Part shown: piece after piece, positions 63,053-64,000 of the stretch
Numbering within the stretch: the first letter of the stretch is position 1
Layout: each line of letters begins with the position of its first letter
DNA from: Hyphomicrobiales bacterium
GTDB taxonomy: Bacteria > Pseudomonadota > Alphaproteobacteria > Rhizobiales > JAJFHB01
DNA: 64,000 nt
Reading direction: 5' to 3'
Assembly (NCBI GenBank): GCA_021775755.1
Contig: JAJFHE010000054.1
Location: forward strand, 85,189 to 149,188
Notes under the pieces: model-generated
What the model saw: the letters and a program-made list of their open reading frames with translations, nothing else
What the model was told of the DNA's origin: nothing
Database searches by the model: none
Position numbers and translations under genes: made by a program

Positions 63053-63562
63053 CTACTCTGGGTCTGGCGGCGCTGTAATGTCAAAAGTTAAATGTTGGTT
63101 GCCGTTAACCGCGGCAAACATGTTGAACAGTTGCTTATGTTCATTCGCCCCACACCTTTCGTAACTATTAAGCGTGGGCTTGGTGACTGTAAACTGACCT
63201 TCTGGAATACAAAAGATTTCTGCTGTACCTGACACCCCTTCCGCCCATGGAATGTCATCCGGCGCAGCAGGTTCCACGGGTATGAGGTACGGTTCGTGGT
63301 CATCTCTAATTGTAAGTACCGAAAAAAAGGCCTGCGTTGCATCTTGACCAGTAATCAATTCGTCACAATCTTCTGAACTCAAATGAAACCAGCCAGATGA
63401 TTTCCATATTGCTGTGGACTGATAGTAATTCCAAAACTTAGCAATAATCGCAATTCTGATTTCATGCTCAGTTTTGTTGCAAACTGTTAGGTTTGCTGTC
63501 GCACTGGATGCCCATAGTATTGTGAAAATACATGTTCCAATAGCGAGTTTTACCAACTTCAT
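63053..63562 (-). CDS. DUF1036-like exported protein, AT-rich gene
   Basis: The protein has 169 residues with a signal peptide ending near SSATANL. The mature part begins LTVCNKTEHEIRIAIIAKF, followed by WKSSGWFHLSSEDCDEL, which is the pattern of DUF1036 proteins (N-terminal Cys-Asn strand, Gly-Trp-Trp/Phe segment and Cys). Function unknown. It converges with the small secreted protein gene, 3 bp apart, and shares its AT-rich composition. Confidence 0.65.
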   Translation of the reverse strand: MKLVKLAIGTCIFTILWASSATANLTVCNKTEHEIRIAIIAKFWNYYQSTAIWKSSGWFHLSSEDCDELITGQDATQAFFSVLTIRDDHEPYLIPVEPAAPDDIPWAEGVSGTAEIFCIPEGQFTVTKPTLNSYERCGANEHKQLFNMFAAVNGNQHLTFDITAPPDPE

Positions 63563-63826
63563 CGCTCAACTTCCCGCAATTGCTAATGTCGCAAGGATCT
63601 CTAGGCCGACATTTCCCAGATAACTTTCAAATCAGGGGCAATCGTAGGTAAACTCTGCCACCGATGGAAGTTATTTTTCGCCGGTCACTCGACAGTTCCG
63701 ATTTGTTGGATTCGACCGCAAGCCTAACAACGATGCGGGCTGAATTTGATAGGGCAATCAATTTGCTTGTCTGGGTTATGGGGGATATACGTTTATACCA
63801 AGGGTGGCAATTATTGACCCATTTCA
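63563..63826. other. AT-richer intergenic stretch
   Basis: No supported gene is seen. A rightward frame from the ATG at 63664 stays open to the window end, but it reads through the inverted repeats and does not look like a protein. Confidence 0.35.
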
Positions 63827-63922
63827 TGGGCCATTCCGGCTCGCTCGACGAGGCGCGGGCCGCAGTGCGATGCGGTGTATCGGACAAGGCCCGCAACGTG
63901 GTCGACGGGCCGGAATGGCCCA
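63827..63922. repeat. Long nested inverted repeat
   Basis: A perfect 14-bp outer stem (TGGGCCATTCCGGC at 63827-63840 with GCCGGAATGGCCCA at 63909-63922) encloses a 5-bp TCGAC/GTCGA stem (63845-63849, 63901-63905). Inside that is a 7-bp GCGGGCC/GGCCCGC stem (63855-63861, 63888-63894). The whole can form a long folded arm. It may be a palindromic repeat element or a structured RNA. Confidence 0.7.
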
Positions 63923-63957
63923 CCGCAGGCCGGGTGCTTTTGCCCTCCCGCAGCGTT

Positions 63958-63996
63958 GCGTACTGCTTACGGTACCTGTACCGCGGCGCAGTACGC
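63958..63996. repeat. Second nested inverted repeat at window end
   Basis: GCGTACTGC (63958-63966) pairs with GCAGTACGC (63988-63996), with an inner GGTAC/GTACC stem at 63971-63982. It lies 35 bp after the larger inverted repeat and may belong to the same element, which could continue beyond the window. Confidence 0.6.
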
Positions 63997-64000
63997 GCCT

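Noticed and set aside
63664..64000. Open rightward frame to the window end
   Set aside because: It reads through two palindromic repeats and has no recognisable domain.
1..64000. CRISPR array, insertion sequence or integrase
   Set aside because: No regularly spaced direct repeats, transposase or recombinase genes were recognised anywhere in the window.

Overview
The window looks like a chromosomal segment of a high-GC alphaproteobacterium, most likely a marine member of the Hyphomicrobiales. The grounds are the conserved sfsA-map-radC order at 60.1-62.4 kb, the many solute-binding transporters for nitrogen compounds, and the alphaproteobacterial character of the proteins. This placement is an inference from gene content.

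Left part (0-37.7 kb): nitrogen and carbon scavenging. After some envelope genes, a thermonuclease-like gene and a phosphoesterase, there is an operon read leftwards from 16.1 to 7.5 kb. It holds hyuB-hyuA (hydantoinase/oxoprolinase type) and a complete branched-chain-amino-acid-type ABC transporter, with an AraC regulator facing it. A second leftward operon (21.5-17.3 kb) holds pxpA, a biotin carrier, a biotin carboxylase, pxpB and pxpC, with a LysR regulator facing it across a LysR-type box. Two unrelated kinds of ATP-dependent lactam or cyclic-amide opening systems therefore lie side by side. A GMC oxidoreductase, an arginase-family ureohydrolase and a LuxR regulator follow. Next come a polyamine-type ABC transporter (30.9-27.0 kb) and an operon with two glutamine-synthetase-like ligases, a PhyH-type dioxygenase, a kinase-less triple-PAS protein and a sigma-54 activator (37.7-31.3 kb). 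A clear -24/-12 promoter lies in front of that last operon.

Centre (37.9-57.5 kb): a respiratory gene block. The leftward operon from 57.2 to 43.3 kb begins with two di-heme cytochrome c peroxidases, a Tat-exported Rieske protein and an AioA-like molybdopterin enzyme. This is the gene content of the iodate reductase IdrABP1P2. It continues with a HEAT-repeat protein, a cupredoxin-like protein, a 42-residue membrane protein, a universal stress protein carrying protochlorophyllide-reductase-type C-terminal (PCP_red) repeats, a NirJ/AhbD-like radical SAM enzyme with its own PCP_red domain, and a protoporphyrinogen-oxidase-like flavoenzyme. A rightward operon (38.0-43.3 kb) converges on it. It encodes two tiny membrane proteins, a cytochrome bd subunit I-like protein without CydB, a di-heme cytochrome c and a tri-heme cytochrome c fused to an ethylbenzene-dehydrogenase-type haem domain. 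Both operons have an FNR/DNR-type box upstream, so they probably form one anaerobically controlled electron-transfer system from quinol to a periplasmic oxyanion reductase. The block ends beside a tRNA-Leu gene whose 3' end points into it, which suggests an acquired island, although no integrase is visible.

Right part (57.7-64 kb): tRNA-Leu(UAA), a small secreted protein, gpt, a CinA-type domain protein, sfsA, map and radC. An AT-richer stretch follows with a broken adenylate cyclase remnant, two small secreted proteins and strong inverted repeats at the window end.
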